This document shows positions 1-11,945 of a stretch of 64,000 bases of DNA, piece by piece. The position numbers and the translations under genes are program-made. Numbering within the stretch: the stretch's first letter is position 1; each line of letters opens with the position of its first letter. This DNA is from Cyprinodon diabolis (taxonomy: Eukaryota > Chordata > Actinopteri > Cyprinodontiformes > Cyprinodontidae): assembly GCA_030533445.1 (NCBI GenBank), contig CM060064.1, positions 7,949,879-8,013,878 of the forward strand, in the 5' to 3' direction. The notes below the pieces were generated by a model. That model saw only the letters and a program-made list of their open reading frames with translations, searched no databases and had not been told where the DNA came from.

Positions 1-1115
1 CTGATCAAAACAGTGCTCTTGTTCACCTGATCAGACCCGTAAAAAAAGTATTCTTAGACAGAACTCCCATCTCAGAGAATATTCCCTTTTACTCGCACCT
101 CGCTGCAGAGCCGAGAGGAACTCTTGGTGTGATTTTCTCATGTTCACACATTTCTTGCAGGGAACTACTAACAGGTACAAAGGCACAGAGAGAGAAAGAC
201 ATTAGCAGCAGAAATCACTGAATGATTACCAACTGGGCTTCCTTTCTAGAGCCTGACTTTATTTCTCTAAACTACTGATTCTTGGAAGTCCACCAAGCAG
301 TAAAAGATCAGGATTAATTTCATGTATTCCATACTTGGAGGTTGTTGAGGTATTTAAATTAACCATGACCAAGGCCTTCATAAATAGTCAGTTTTTCTAC
401 AGGTTTCTTTGAAGAAAAAGTGATAATCCAGATATTCCTAAAACATGAGTCGGCAACTTAATTTGTTTAGACATTAAACTGAAGAGAAACAAAGATTTTC
501 CCAAAATACAGATATGCAATACCGTTTTAAAATTACCATTGGAAACCCTGGAATGCTGAAGCTCCAAAGAGATGCTTGTATTTTATAGGATCCACAGAAA
601 AAGACCCCCATCTGAACATTTAGCATCATCTTATTTTTATGCATCTGCTGGTTTTCTGCACTACATTTTTTCAGATTTGCAGGAGGAGCGCTCTGAACAA
701 TCCCTTTAATCCCAAACCTTACTAACATTGTATAAAAAATAGGTCCTTATTATCCAGTAAATGGGTTTTCCTGGTGAAATGAAGAGGCTATTAAAGAAGC
801 TCAAGTCTATTTGACTGCAAATGTTGCACACTTTACTCTTAAGGCATTTTCAACACAAAATTAATCATAGCACATCTATAGGACTTTATAACAGCCTTAA
901 GAAAAGCTTAAGGAGCATTTTTTTGTTTCAAGTCAACGTTTACAGCTAATAAGACTTTACAAATAAAAAATAAAGATGAATTTGTTTTTCTGTCTGAGCT
1001 AAAAACTGTTAACTCTCTTTAAATAAGTGCATTTTTTCTTGAATTGAGGAGGAAAGTGAGACATTTCGCCAATGGAATTAGACAATATACATTTAAAATA
1101 ACAAAAAAACGATTG
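1..1115. other. unassigned AT-rich stretch
   Basis: I see no gene, tandem array or recognisable transposon end here. The open frames are short, AT-rich and without family motifs. Confidence 0.5.
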
Positions 1116-2026
1116 TATGGAAGTAAATCTGTGTCGCTGGGATTTGAATTAAAAATGCCACTGAAATTTAAATGTTGTATGTTTGTACTTACTGTTTCAG
1201 TGTTAGAATATCTTCAGAACACATTTTTGACCTAAAAAAAAATTCATTGTCATTATTTCTACACAGTTTAAATTTAATTTGTTATTTTCTTTTCAAGCTA
1301 AAAATTCACATAACTATATTTCAAAGTGATTACATTTTCAGTACTTATTTTTCAGTTTAATTTTTCAGTGTTAAAATATCTGCATACAAAAAAATTCAAT
1401 ACTCATACGGAAGGAAAACCAGCATCACAGACCCGGTCATGCTAGCTAACGCTAACTCAACTACCGAAAAATGAAAGTAATAAACTCACCGTTGAGTTAG
1501 CGTTAGCGTGCATGACCGGCTCCGACATGCGGGTTTTCCTTCAGTATGAGCGCCACATGCGTCACGTGACTAAGAAAACGTAACGCCATTGGCTGGGTGT
1601 TGGATGCCACAATCCATTGCTAATGCCTGTGACCTGAAGTAACCCTTCCCTTTTTACATTGAATTTAGACGCCGAATTTAAGACAGTGAAATAGAGCCAG
1701 TTGAATCTCAGGAGGCTGAAAATATTGAGTTTGAATTTTGAAAGGTTGAATTTTTTTATATGCAGATTTTTTGACACTGAAAAATTAAACTGAAAAATAA
1801 GTATTGAAAATGTAATCACTTTGAAATAGTAATGTGAATTTTTAGCTTGAAGAGAAAATAACAAAATAAATTTAAACTGTGTAGAAATAATGACAATTAA
1901 TTTTTTTTAGGTCAAAAATGTGTTCTGAATATATTTTAACACTGAAACAGTAAGTACAAACATACAACATTTAAATTTCAGTGGCATTTTTAATTCAAAT
2001 CCCAGCGACACAGATTTACTTCCATA
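1116..2026. mobile_element. 911-bp foldback (long inverted repeat) element
   Basis: The left arm (about 1116-1400) and right arm (about 1735-2026) are near-identical reverse complements of roughly 285 bp. The outer ends read TATGGAAGTAAATCTGTGTC on the left and its exact complement on the right. The arms differ by scattered substitutions and small indels. Between them lie a second palindrome and about 180 bp of single-copy loop. No transposase frame is present, so this is a non-autonomous foldback or MITE-type element. A terminal TA on both sides could be a TA target, but the superfamily is not resolved. Confidence 0.8.
1402..1550. repeat. inner palindrome nested in the foldback
   Basis: Starts CTCATAC and ends GTATGAG. 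The core arms are TAACGCTAACTCAAC (1447-1461) and GTTGAGTTAGCGTTA (1491-1505), with matching GGTCATGC / GCATGACC and GGAAAACC / GGTTTTCC blocks outside them. It is more GC-rich than the surrounding arms, so it may be a separate small palindromic element inserted into the foldback. Confidence 0.7.
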
Positions 2027-3766
2027 CTATTGCATTGTCTTATTTCCTACTCAAAATAAGAGGAAATACACTTATTTCTTTACTTATTTCTAGATAATTT
2101 CTCCATGTAAAAACCAAAGCAGCAAAGTTTGCAGACTTTTTTGTAGATGCATAATTTCTGACTACCAGCAAATATATGGAAAAGCCAGATTCCTCTTGTG
2201 CTTGTAATGCCCGACACAAACAGAAGTACAGAGCAGACAATGAGGGAGTCTCTGACTTCATCCTTAATCAGTACAACTGATTTTAACATTAGTTCTTCTT
2301 TATTACAGCAACGGGGGCCATTTCAGTTTATTCTAATGCATTTTGTTCTAATTCCAAAACATGCCTGGAAAGGCAAACAGATTACATTCAACCCCTGAGC
2401 TGGTCGTCCTGAATTATGCATGCAGCCAAATGCATGCGCCGTACTCTGCTACACTATATGACCTTTCACAATAATTGTGGCCGACCGTCCTTTAGCTTTC
2501 AGCCCAAGAGGAGGCATTACGCAAATGTATGGAGGATGCTGCTGGAGGACATGTTGGTTTCACCTATCAAGTCAAGCGTAACAGGGGACGATGCAAAGTT
2601 TGAGCCCGGCTGCACCTTTCATGGAGGCAGTTATATGATTCAAAAAGACAAAATAAAAAAAATAAAGATTCAAACATGACTTCAAAGTTTGGATATTTGT
2701 AATAATTTCAATGCTAGAAAAGTATGCAGATTGTGATTATAGTTAGCTTTTAAATGCTTGCAGCTTTTTTTTTTCAAAAATAGTACATAGATCATTTACA
2801 TTATAGCTTAAAATCCTTTAATTTCAACAAGAGCTTTTTGTACAAACCCAACTGATCTTGGTTCTGCAGTTATCACACAATAGGAACAGATCACTGTAGA
2901 AAGATAACCATTAAATAAAATCCTATGTGTAGGAGTTGGAGTTTGTTATTGTAAGCCAATAAACTTCAATAAACTTCAGGCTTATAAGCTTTGAGTTGTA
3001 AACTCATTGGTTGGTGGTCCATCTTCTTAACTCACAGAAGTCAGAGTATTAAGTTAAAAGTTCTCTTTTCTGTTGCTGTTGTTCAATAAGAGTACGTTTT
3101 AAGATAATTTTAGGTGAGAACATTATGCTTTTAAGCTTAACTATAAGGAGCATTTACAGATTTTATGAGTCTTTAAAAAAAAAAATGTTCTGAAGTTGAG
3201 AGGACCGCAGCGACCAGCAGACCTCTGAGAGTAACGGCAGCCAGGTCTAACATTAGCCCGTCTGCAGCAGCCCTCTCTCTGCATAGCCGTGTGTGAAGGA
3301 CCGCTGGCTCTAATGGGGATTTTTTTATTTTTTTTATTTGACAAAATGTTCATTTGATTTGTGTTTATCTGATTGTGTTCATTATTATTCCCCCAATAAA
3401 TGAAAAAAGTCTGAATTTCTTATTATCTAGAGACCATTAATAACAGGAAGTTAAATGCAGCTCCAGACGAGCTGAGCGTGTGGTGATGTCATCAGTACCT
3501 GTTCCAGTTCACCCATATTTATGCTGCGTGCTCCCGTTCTCCCAGAGTCCACACTTTCCTGTGTTCTTCTCAAGTGCATTCTTGGCGAGGAAACAAGTCC
3601 GTACTCGCGTTCTAGTGAATTGAGAAACTGTGCTGAAAGGTTTTGTCGATCGTTTTGTTGTCCTCTTTTATAAGGCGAACATAAACTTTCAGGTGTTTTA
3701 CCACCACCAACTAGAGGCGAGTGCAACAGATTAACTAGGGGTTGTAGATTCATATGTGTGAACTAG
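2027..3766. other. unassigned stretch
   Basis: I recognise no gene or repeat boundary. A short GC-richer island at 3,190-3,310 and a block at 3,450-3,740 have open frames without family motifs. Confidence 0.45.
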
Positions 3767-4215
3767 TGATTGGTACTTGTTGGATTGTGATTTTTATAAA
3801 TTAGCGATTTGTACCTATACTGTAACTTAGTGATTGGCTCTCATAGTTAGTAATTGGTACTTATAAACTGATGATTGGTATTAGTAAATTTGTGAATAGT
3901 AGTAAACAATTTGCAATTGGTACCCTATATTTCTGCTTCTTATTTGTCAAGTTGTGATTCATAGTCTTTCATTTTTGATTCACACTTTTGTTAATTTGTG
4001 ATTGGCACTCGTTAATCTAGGACTGGAACTCGTAAATGTGTGATTTATACTTGTAAATATTGAAATTCCTACTTATACATTTTGTTACTTTGTGATTCTT
4101 ACTCATTTAGAGATTAGTACTCACAATTATTATTTGGGCCTCGTAAACTGATGATAGGTACTAATAAATTTGTTATTGGTACTCGTAAACGTGTAATTGG
4201 TCCCCTCAATTTCTA
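3767..4215. repeat. decayed minisatellite, about 21-bp unit
   Basis: The motif TGATTGGTACTCGTAAATTTG recurs about twenty times in diverged form, for example tgattggtacttgt, tgattggctctcat, taattggtacttat, tgattggcactcgtt and ttattggtactcgt, at spacings near 20-22 bp with a few longer gaps. This is an old tandem array degraded by substitutions and indels. Confidence 0.75.
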
Positions 4216-5815
4216 ATTCTTTATTTTTACTCTACCCTATATTTCTAATTCTTGCTTTTATGCAAATTAACCTGAGACATAGACCGGTATGGGGTAGTTT
4301 AGGCTAACAAAGAAACCAAACCGCTGCCCATTCCTAAAGGGCGGACCCGTTCATCAGGTTCAATTTGGATGTTTTCTAAGCCAAAACAAGGCTTTGCTTT
4401 TGGTCCACTCTATAAGCCTGGAACTCAACGCTATTTCTGACACTTTGTTTCCAAATTTGAAGATGTTTTGCTTCCCATCCAGGAAGCTTTTTCGATTCCA
4501 AGTCCAGTGGATTGTTTTTTTTTTTACTTTTTTGGTTTAATCTGCTCATCTAAAGCGTCCCATTGAGCTCCATCTGTCCGCCATGTCTAGAGAAGAACCA
4601 GAATATTACAGCAATAAGTGATGAGGCCTAATTGGCTAAAAAAATAAGACACTACAGCTCACATGTAGGCTCTGTACAGCAAATAATTTCTTCTTGACAC
4701 ACCAGACAGGTCCAGCTGTGCTAGCAATTGTCACCTTCTGTTTGATGGGCAGTAACAGGCAGCTTTTTATGCCAGGAGCTGAAAATATTTACCTCTTTCC
4801 TAGTACATCACATTTTCTAACATCATTTCATGGAATCCTGCATATTTATATAATTTTTTTTTTAATTCTGAAGCCAGCAATACAATTTTTGATCTTGATT
4901 TAATTGCTTTGCACAATTATATTTACCACAGAACTCCCAAGTTATGTCGTGCACATAGGTTGATCTGCATGGTTCCACTCTAAGAACAGCAGTCATAGTC
5001 ATTTGCTTACATAACGTATAGCCATAACTTGGAGGTAAAAGACTCCTTTAATGGCAGCGGTCATAACAGCCCTGTTTGTTTTCACTGCACTGCCTTTAGT
5101 GTTTGCTTCCTACGCTCTGCTCTGCATGGTCAGGGAGCCCGTTATTTATCAGGGCTGGTTAAAGCCTCCGTATGCGTGTCTCTCCACATGTGTGGTTGGG
5201 TCAGAAAGGCAATAATGTGTTAGTGGACTGTATAGAGTTATGCAACTGTAACTGGAGACAGTTGCATTCAGGAGTTAATGGCTCCAAGGCTGCAAGCTAA
5301 TCGTTGCTCCTCTGCATGGGCGTGGGACTTCAAATTATAAAAGCTGAAAGACAAGACTTAGTTTATTACCTTTTTTTATTACATCTAAAATACATTTTAT
5401 TATATAAAATAGCCAATCAAAGGCAGTTTACTCTCTCAGGTTGGCTCCACCCTTACAGTAGCAAAGCTGTCATCAGAGCACAGAAGCAGGTCTACAAGTA
5501 GAAAATAATCGACTTTCGCATAAAAAGCAAGAGAGAGCAGAGAAGGAGCATTAACTGGGGGATGTGTCATACTGAGGGCTCAAGGTATTGGATTTACATA
5601 GAACATTCAAAATGCTTGTTGAGACTAGTTTCCTTGTGTGTTTTAAAAATAAACCACTGGAATAAATAGTTATTACTAGTTTTCACTTTTGGCAGAATCC
5701 CGAATTCATAGTTTTGGGCTTTTATTTTGAAACACAAAAGGAGTAAGTTTTATTTTTTTAACTTGCTGTTTGGTGATCAAATTTAAAGACCATTCATCTT
5801 AAGTTAAATAACCAG
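4216..5815. other. unassigned stretch
   Basis: No gene, TIR pair or tandem array recognised. The reading frames are short and featureless. Confidence 0.45.
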
Positions 5816-6127
5816 ATTCAATTCGATTCAATTCAGGTTGTTTATATAGCGCAAGGTCATCTCAAAGCATATTACAGAGACAATTCAGTCAATCAATTTG
5901 ATTCAAAGTTTTCTATTTAAGGAAACCAGTTGATTGCATCGACTCATTGACTCGAATGCAATCCATCACACCAAGCATGGTAGTAGCAACAGTGGAGAGG
6001 AAAAACTCCCTTTTAACAGGAAGAAACCTCCAGCAGAACCAGGCTCAGTGTGAGCGGCCATCTGCTGAGGCCGACTGGGGTTCAAGGAGACAGAAGCAGA
6101 GATAACAGAAAGCAGCTGTAAAAGGCG
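5816..6127 (+). repeat. dispersed teleost repeat (tttatatagcgc family)
   Basis: Begins with ttcaattcgattcaattcag, then a variant of tttatatagcgc, then a conserved block with gagaggaaaaactccctttt, aacaggaagaaacctccagc and agaaccaggctcagtgtgag. I recognise this as a very common percomorph interspersed repeat. Shorter relatives are at 37,766-37,915, 60,830-61,035 and 63,620-63,660. It encodes nothing, and its exact class (SINE-like or LINE tail) is not settled here. Confidence 0.7.
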
Positions 6128-6289
6128 GCCCCGTCCAGGAAACACACAGCCAGGCAGACGAGCTCCAAACCAAAGAAATCCCCAGTTTAAAAATCAGTGG
6201 TGTGGTAGCATTCTGTGTATGCTCAAGCTTGATTTTTTGTGTGATTTGTCATTGTTTTGCCAGGTCGTTCACATTTCCAAATATAATTA

Positions 6290-6690
6290 ACTTCTATGCG
6301 ATCTCCTGTGTGAACGGCATTCATACAACTTAAGTGTCCCGCATGCGCAGTAGAGGACGCAATGACGTCGTAAGTAGCAGGTGCACTCTGTGCTTGTGGA
6401 AGTCAACATAGATAGTAATGTTTGAGTGCATCTTGCAATCTTTTTCTTTTCCAACCAAGCCAGCACTGCCCACTTCTGCTTAGCAGGCTGCAGAATGGGG
6501 ATGTTAACATACAGGTTGGATAAATGTGACCTGGCCAAACAAACTCAAGTCGCATTTAAAAATATTAGATACTTATTAGATTTAAGACCACATAGCCAAA
6601 TGGTCACATCTGGAAAAATATTTGATCTGTATTGTTAAGACTGTTAGTAAAAGATCAGATACGGGTCACATACGGGACAAAGTGTAAACA
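6290..6690 (+). mobile_element. degenerate non-autonomous DNA element remnant
   Basis: Contains a block (6,328-6,370) with cttaagtgtcccgc, gcagtagagga and tgacgtc that recurs in reverse at 43,232-43,277 with about three differences in 41 bases. The following part (gtgacctggccaaac, caagtcgcatttaaaaat) resembles the inside of common teleost hAT-type MITEs. The ends are not resolved. Confidence 0.5.
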
Positions 6691-7111
6691 TAGCCTGCTA
6701 AGAGGTCAATGAAAATGCAGAGGGCGAGTCAGACTGCACATGCCTCTCTTCAGTGGTGCTAGCGCAGCTCAGATAGTGGTAAACCTCATCTCTATGTCGG
6801 TCAGACCTACACAGCAATTTGACAGGAATGTCATGAGTCAGACAGAAAAAAGAGACACGGTGGCAAAATACAATGCATCCGTTTTGGGAAAAATACAAAG
6901 TCAAATCTCTGAATTGCAAGATAAAACACACAGGTTTGTGTGTGGAAACACTGTTCGTACATAGCAAGGACTAACTCAACAAAAATTGAAATAAAAAAAA
7001 AATAAAAGCTTAAGTTTTTTACTCTTTTCGTTTTATTTCATATTGGGCAACACTAAGAGGGAAAATAAAAAATCTAAAACATTTATGTCTGAGAGATACA
7101 TTTATAAGGAA
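6691..7111. other. unassigned stretch
   Basis: Nothing recognised apart from AT-rich sequence near 6,990-7,030. Confidence 0.4.
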
Positions 7112-7210
7112 CAGTGATGGGACTAACGGCGTTGAAAGTAACGGCGTTACTAACGTCGTTACCTTGTTTTATTAACGAGTAATCTAACTAATTACTTTGA
7201 CTGTAACACT
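7112..7210 (+). mobile_element. hAT element terminal fragment
   Basis: CAGTGATGGGACTAACGGC followed by repeated aacggcgttac matches the left end of the complete element at 35,929-37,220 for about 95 bp. Only this end is present. The sequence diverges near 7,205, just before the LINE insertion. Confidence 0.75.
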
Positions 7211-7231
7211 CTTTAGTATTAAGAGTAAATC

Positions 7232-9974
7232 AAATACAGTTTTACCCAACAAACGTTATAGCTGACCATCAAGGCCGGTTTGTTATAGTCTCAGGCTCCC
7301 TCATTAATGTACCTGTTGTTCTCGTTAATCTCTATGCACCCAATTGGGACGATGAGGCATTTATTAAGAAAATAACCTCACTTTTACCAGATTTAACTTC
7401 CCACCACTTTATCTTAGGAGGCGACCTTAACTGTACTATAAATCCTTTGCTAGACAAATCCTCCCCACGACAGGATTCCCCTTCTAAAGTTGCTAAAGCA
7501 ATTTCAACGTTTATGGATCAAATAGGAGGTTTGGATCCATGGTGCTTTATCTATCCTGATAAAAAACAATTTTCTTTTTACTCTCAGGTCCACAAAACAT
7601 TCTCAAGAATTGATTACTTTTACATTGATAATTATTTTCTTCCTGTCGTCGAGAACATAGAATATTCTACAATAGTGGTATCTGATCATGCTCCAGTGCT
7701 ACTCGACCTTTCGTTTACACTTTTACAAAAAACACGCCCCCCATGGAGGCTGAATTGCACATTGCTTAATAATGAGGACTTTTGCCAAACAATATCCAAA
7801 GTAATCGATGATTTTTTTATCTCCAACAAGTCAGATCTCATATCCCCATCTCTACTGTGGGAGACATTAAAGGCGGTAGTTCGAGGAGAGATTATTTCTT
7901 ATTCTGCAAGAGTAAATAAACTCAAAAAACAAAAACAGGAACAACTCATGGAAAGCATAACAGAATTGGACAGAAAATTATCAACATCTCCATCCCCTGA
8001 ATTAGATAAAGAGAGACAAAACCTTCAAATGGAATATAACTTGTTGTCAACACAAGAAACTGAAAAATTAATGTTACGATCACATGGATTTCTTAACGAA
8101 CACGGTGAGAAGGCAGGACGTCATCTGTCACGCCTAATAAAAAACCAATCTGTATCCCAGCAAATTAAACAGATAAGAGCCCCTTCAGGTGAACTTACAG
8201 TAGCGCCATCTGTCATAAATGAAACCTTTAAAACATTTTACTCTGAACTATACACGTCACAATCCCCACCTGACAAAACAAACATGATGAGCTTTCTGGA
8301 TAACCTAAATTTTCCACCCATTTCTGCTATCCAGAAGAGTGAAATGGATCGACCCTTAGAATTTCGTGAAATAGCAAACTCAATTAAACTAATGCAGAGA
8401 TGCAAGGCCCCTGGCCCTGATGGTTACCCTATAGAGTTTTATAAAAACTTTGCTGACAAATTAACTCCTCTTCTCTTAGACATGTTCAACGACTCTCTGG
8501 ACCGGGGAGCTCTGCCCCAAACTCTCACAGAGGCATCAATAACCTTATTACTAAATCCGGGTAAAGAAGATTCCGAGTGTAGCTCTTACAGTCCTATTTC
8601 CCTTTTAAATGCTGATTATAAGATTCTAGCTAAGGCACTGGCCCTACGTCTTGAATCAGTCATGCCGAGCATCATCTCACCGACCTAACCGGGTTTATGA
8701 AAAACAGACACTCTTTTTCCAACGTCCGCCGCCTCCTCAACCTTCTTTTCTCTCCCGCAGCCAGGGAGACGCCAGAAGTGGTGGTCTCCCTGGATGCCGA
8801 GAAGGCTTTCGATAGGGTGGAGTGGAGTTATTTATTAGAGGTCTTAAAGAGGTTTTGCATTGGGTCTAGGTATACATCTTGGATTTCACTCTTATACTCT
8901 TCCCCTAAAGCATCTGTAAGCACTAATGGGATGAAATCCCAATATTTCACACTTAACCGAGGAACCCGCCAAGGGTGCCCTCTGAGTCCACTGTTGTTTG
9001 GTGTGGCAATCGAACCTTTATCTATTGCACTTAAATTGGCCAGTTTTAATAAAGGAATCTACAGACGTGGTTTGGAGCATACATTGTCCTTGTATGCAGA
9101 CGATTTACTATTGTTTATTTCTGATCCAGTAACCACCATCCCCAAAATAACTGAATTGCTAAACCGCTTTGGAGCATTTTCCGGCTATAAATTGAACTTC
9201 TCAAAAAGCGAATGTTTTCCTGTAAATAACTTAGCCCTCGGGATCACTGATGTGTGTTTTCCATTTAAAGTGTCTAAAAGCAGCTTTAAATATTTAGGAG
9301 TGCATATCTGCCGCAAGATGTCAGATCTCTACAAGACCAATTTTCAACCCCTAATTGAAAAGCTTAAATCAGATCTGGAAAGATGGTGTAATTTGCACAT
9401 AACTATAGCGGGAAGGGTAAACTGCATCAAAATGAACGTGCTTCCACGTTTTCTCTATCTTTTCCAATGCTTGCCGATCTTTTTACCCAATTCCTTTTTT
9501 CGTGCTATCAATAGGCTAATTTCATCTTTTATATGGAAAGGCAAGACTGCCAGAATAAGGATAGAGCTTTTACAAAGGCATAAGTCGGTTGGTGGTTTGT
9601 CACTACCTGATCTAAGACTCTACTATTGGGCAGCCAACATAAACAACATGACTCTCTGGATCCGCGAACCTGAATTAATCTGGTGTAAACTAGAAGCTAA
9701 ATCCTGTTCTACGTCACTTCTAGCTCTACTTACACAAATATTGCCCTTTCGACCATCCCAACATACATGTAACCCAATTGTCGTCTCCACCCTTAAAATT
9801 TGGCTCCAATTCAGACGTACTTTTGGACTCATAGGACTGTCCAATTACAGCCCCATACATAAGAACCATCTCTTCCTCCCTCCTAGCATTGATAATGCCT
9901 TTTCTCTATGGCAGAGATCTGGCCTTGTTAGGCTAAGTGAAGAAGGAAGGATGTGGGTTATTACTGATTTATAG
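7232..9974 (+). pseudogene. LINE ORF2 remnant: AP endonuclease plus reverse transcriptase
   Basis: ORF2 protein of L1/Tx1-type retrotransposons nicks target DNA and copies the RNA into it. The first frame (to about 8,680) reads from mid-endonuclease: NLYAPNWDD, GGDLN (7,417-7,431) and the catalytic SDHAP motif (7,681-7,695), a lysine/glutamate-rich linker, then KAPGPDGYPIEFYK and the SYSPISLLN block of the reverse transcriptase. A one-base loss near 8,681 shifts the frame. The second frame continues with TGFMKNRHS, LDAEKAFDRVEW, GTRQGCPLSPLLFG (from 8,961) and the polymerase motif YADD (9,093-9,104), followed by FIWKGK and GGLSLPDLRLYYWAA. The last residues before the stop at 9,974 do not look like a normal ORF2 C-terminus, so a 3' internal deletion is likely. 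About 914 codons remain. The start lies outside the copy. Confidence 0.93.
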
Positions 9975-10117
9975 CATAATCTTGTAGGATTGGGGAGGGC
10001 TGGGGAAGGGAAGGGAATGAGGGGTTGTTGTTTTTGTAAAAATGGGAAAAAAATCCTTATTTTCATTGTTTGTACTTGACCTTGTCACATGAATAAAAAC
10101 ATTATAAAAAAAAAAAA
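7232..10117 (+). mobile_element. 5'-truncated L1/Tx1-type LINE with TSD
   Basis: The body starts inside the endonuclease domain and ends in about 12 A residues (10,106-10,117) after an aataaa-like signal. The flanks carry a target-site duplication: (aa)gagtaaatc at 7,221-7,231 and again at 10,116-10,126. The interior holds endonuclease and reverse transcriptase blocks, then a short 3' UTR (9,975-10,105). 5' truncation, a poly(A) end and a variable TSD are what target-primed reverse transcription leaves. The copy cannot move on its own. Confidence 0.92.
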
Positions 10118-10126
10118 GAGTAAATC

Positions 10127-11382
10127 TAATTAGTATTGAGACCAGATATTGAGTATCAATACTTTTTGGAGGATCAATATTTTTGAAAACACTAATCACC
10201 GATGAACTTTAACCCACTTTGTTCTTTCAAGCTTGTTGATCTATATTTGATTGTGCTTGATCTTCATTATATTAAATTTTCATTTGAAAAAGGTAGTTTA
10301 AACAGGAACTACTTCAGCTTGAGCCCATATTTGGAAATATTCCACTTTAAAAAGCTCTTCAAACCAAAATTCCTGTGTGAAAAGAAATCATTTTGCAAAT
10401 ATCTTTGGCAAAGCAAACCCTTTCAGATGCAGAACATCCATGCAGTGCCAGGTCTGCAGTACTGGCACAGAAAGTAGTTGATGTCTGTTCTACTAATTAA
10501 ACTCACCGGAATATCAGAGTAGAATAAATGCTGTAGGGAGGAGAATAACATAGAAGGAGAGACAGAAAAGAGTAAAACTGAAGCATTTAATAGCTCTCAA
10601 AAGACACATTTTTAAATCTTTTTTTTTTTTTTTTTTGCAGATCTAATTGTTCTTATCCGGCTTGTAAAAGTTTCTAATATAAACTAATCATTATTATCAT
10701 TTCCCCGTTTACCACAATATTGTTTTATTTTTTAGCATTATTACTTTTTTAATTTTTCTTAAATATATTTTGTTTTTTTAACTTTCTGGTCTACTATTAT
10801 TTCCATATTCAGCATCTTTGATCTCCATTCTGAGTTTTCAGGAGTGACTTTTCCTCAGATTTAACTGAATCCATGTTCAAACACACCTGAATCAAATTAA
10901 TGGCGCATGTATGGCACTGAAGAGATAATTGAGCCATTTCTGCTGTTTTAGAGCAGGGATGCATTTAAACGTTGCAGGGCAGCAGCTCTTAAAGACTGGA
11001 GTTTGAGACCCCTATTCTACATCATCAACCTGCTGTAGAAATACAGACGGAAACACGATGCAAATGCAGCCAAAGAAAAGGGGCTTCTCGTCCTGACTGA
11101 AAGCACAATGGCTGCCTGGGCCGTGTTCCTGCATGACTTTATTTAAGGAAGCTAAGGAGGTTTGGCTCCTGCTGGGAGGGAATTCAGCAGAATGACTTGG
11201 TCAACAATGAGTGCCTCAGAATGGAGGTGGAGCCCACAGTAGCACCTGATTATTTCAGTCTAGATGTGCAAAGCTGGTAGACTCGTGCAGCACATGACCT
11301 GTGCCTTTGATTGCTCTTAAAGAAAAATGGGAAAAGACTTATGTCCTTTCAATTCCACATCACCTGGATCCTAATAAATACA
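10127..11382. other. mostly unassigned, one repeat remnant
   Basis: At about 10,865-11,015 the sequence (acacacctgaatcaaattaa, then gcagggatgcatttaaacgt, gcagcagctcttaaagactgg) resembles a decayed common teleost MITE-like repeat. The rest shows poly(T) tracts and no gene. Confidence 0.4.
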
Positions 11383-11765
11383 TTAGATCAAATCAAAGTT
11401 TATATAGCACTTTACAACACCAGAAAGAAAAAAATAAAAAATCACAAGCATAAAACAAGCCTAAGTTTTAAAAGCTAGTTTAAAAAAATTAGTCTTTAAT
11501 CTGGACTTAAAAAGGTGCAGATCAGTGAGAATCTGCACACCGAGGTGCAGATTTTTCCACAGTTGAGGTGCGATAACCACAAAGGAATCATCGCCCCACT
11601 GTTTATACCGGGACCTGGGGACGTCCGGAACCATTTGATCAGCAGACCGGAGAGCTATGCTGGGCGATGTACCGGCAACATCTCAGTTTAATATAGCGGA
11701 GCCAGATCATGAAGGGCTTTAAAAACAAGTGCTAAAACTTTAAAATCATTAGACTATAATACATT
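11383..11765 (+). repeat. dispersed teleost repeat (tttatatagcactttac family)
   Basis: Starts with aatcaaagtttatatagcac and runs through cggagagctatgctgggcg and gatcatgaagggctttaaaa. I recognise it as a degenerate copy of a common non-coding fish interspersed repeat, distinct from the agcgcc repeat at 5.8 kb. Boundaries are approximate. Confidence 0.55.
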
Positions 11766-11945
11766 AGAGTTTGCGATCAAAGATAAATATCTTTTCAATC
11801 CGACCTGTGGTCCTTTGCCGCATGTCTCTCCCCTCTCATACCCAGTTTCCTATAAGCCTACTGTACGAAAAACGAGCCACTAGTGCCGTAAAGAAAAAAA
11901 AAAAAAAAAAAGCTGGTGCCATGTTTGCTAATTACTTCGGTTTCA

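Noticed and set aside
3767..4215. CRISPR array
   Set aside because: The units are diverged and contiguous, with no constant repeats alternating with unique spacers, and the DNA is eukaryotic.
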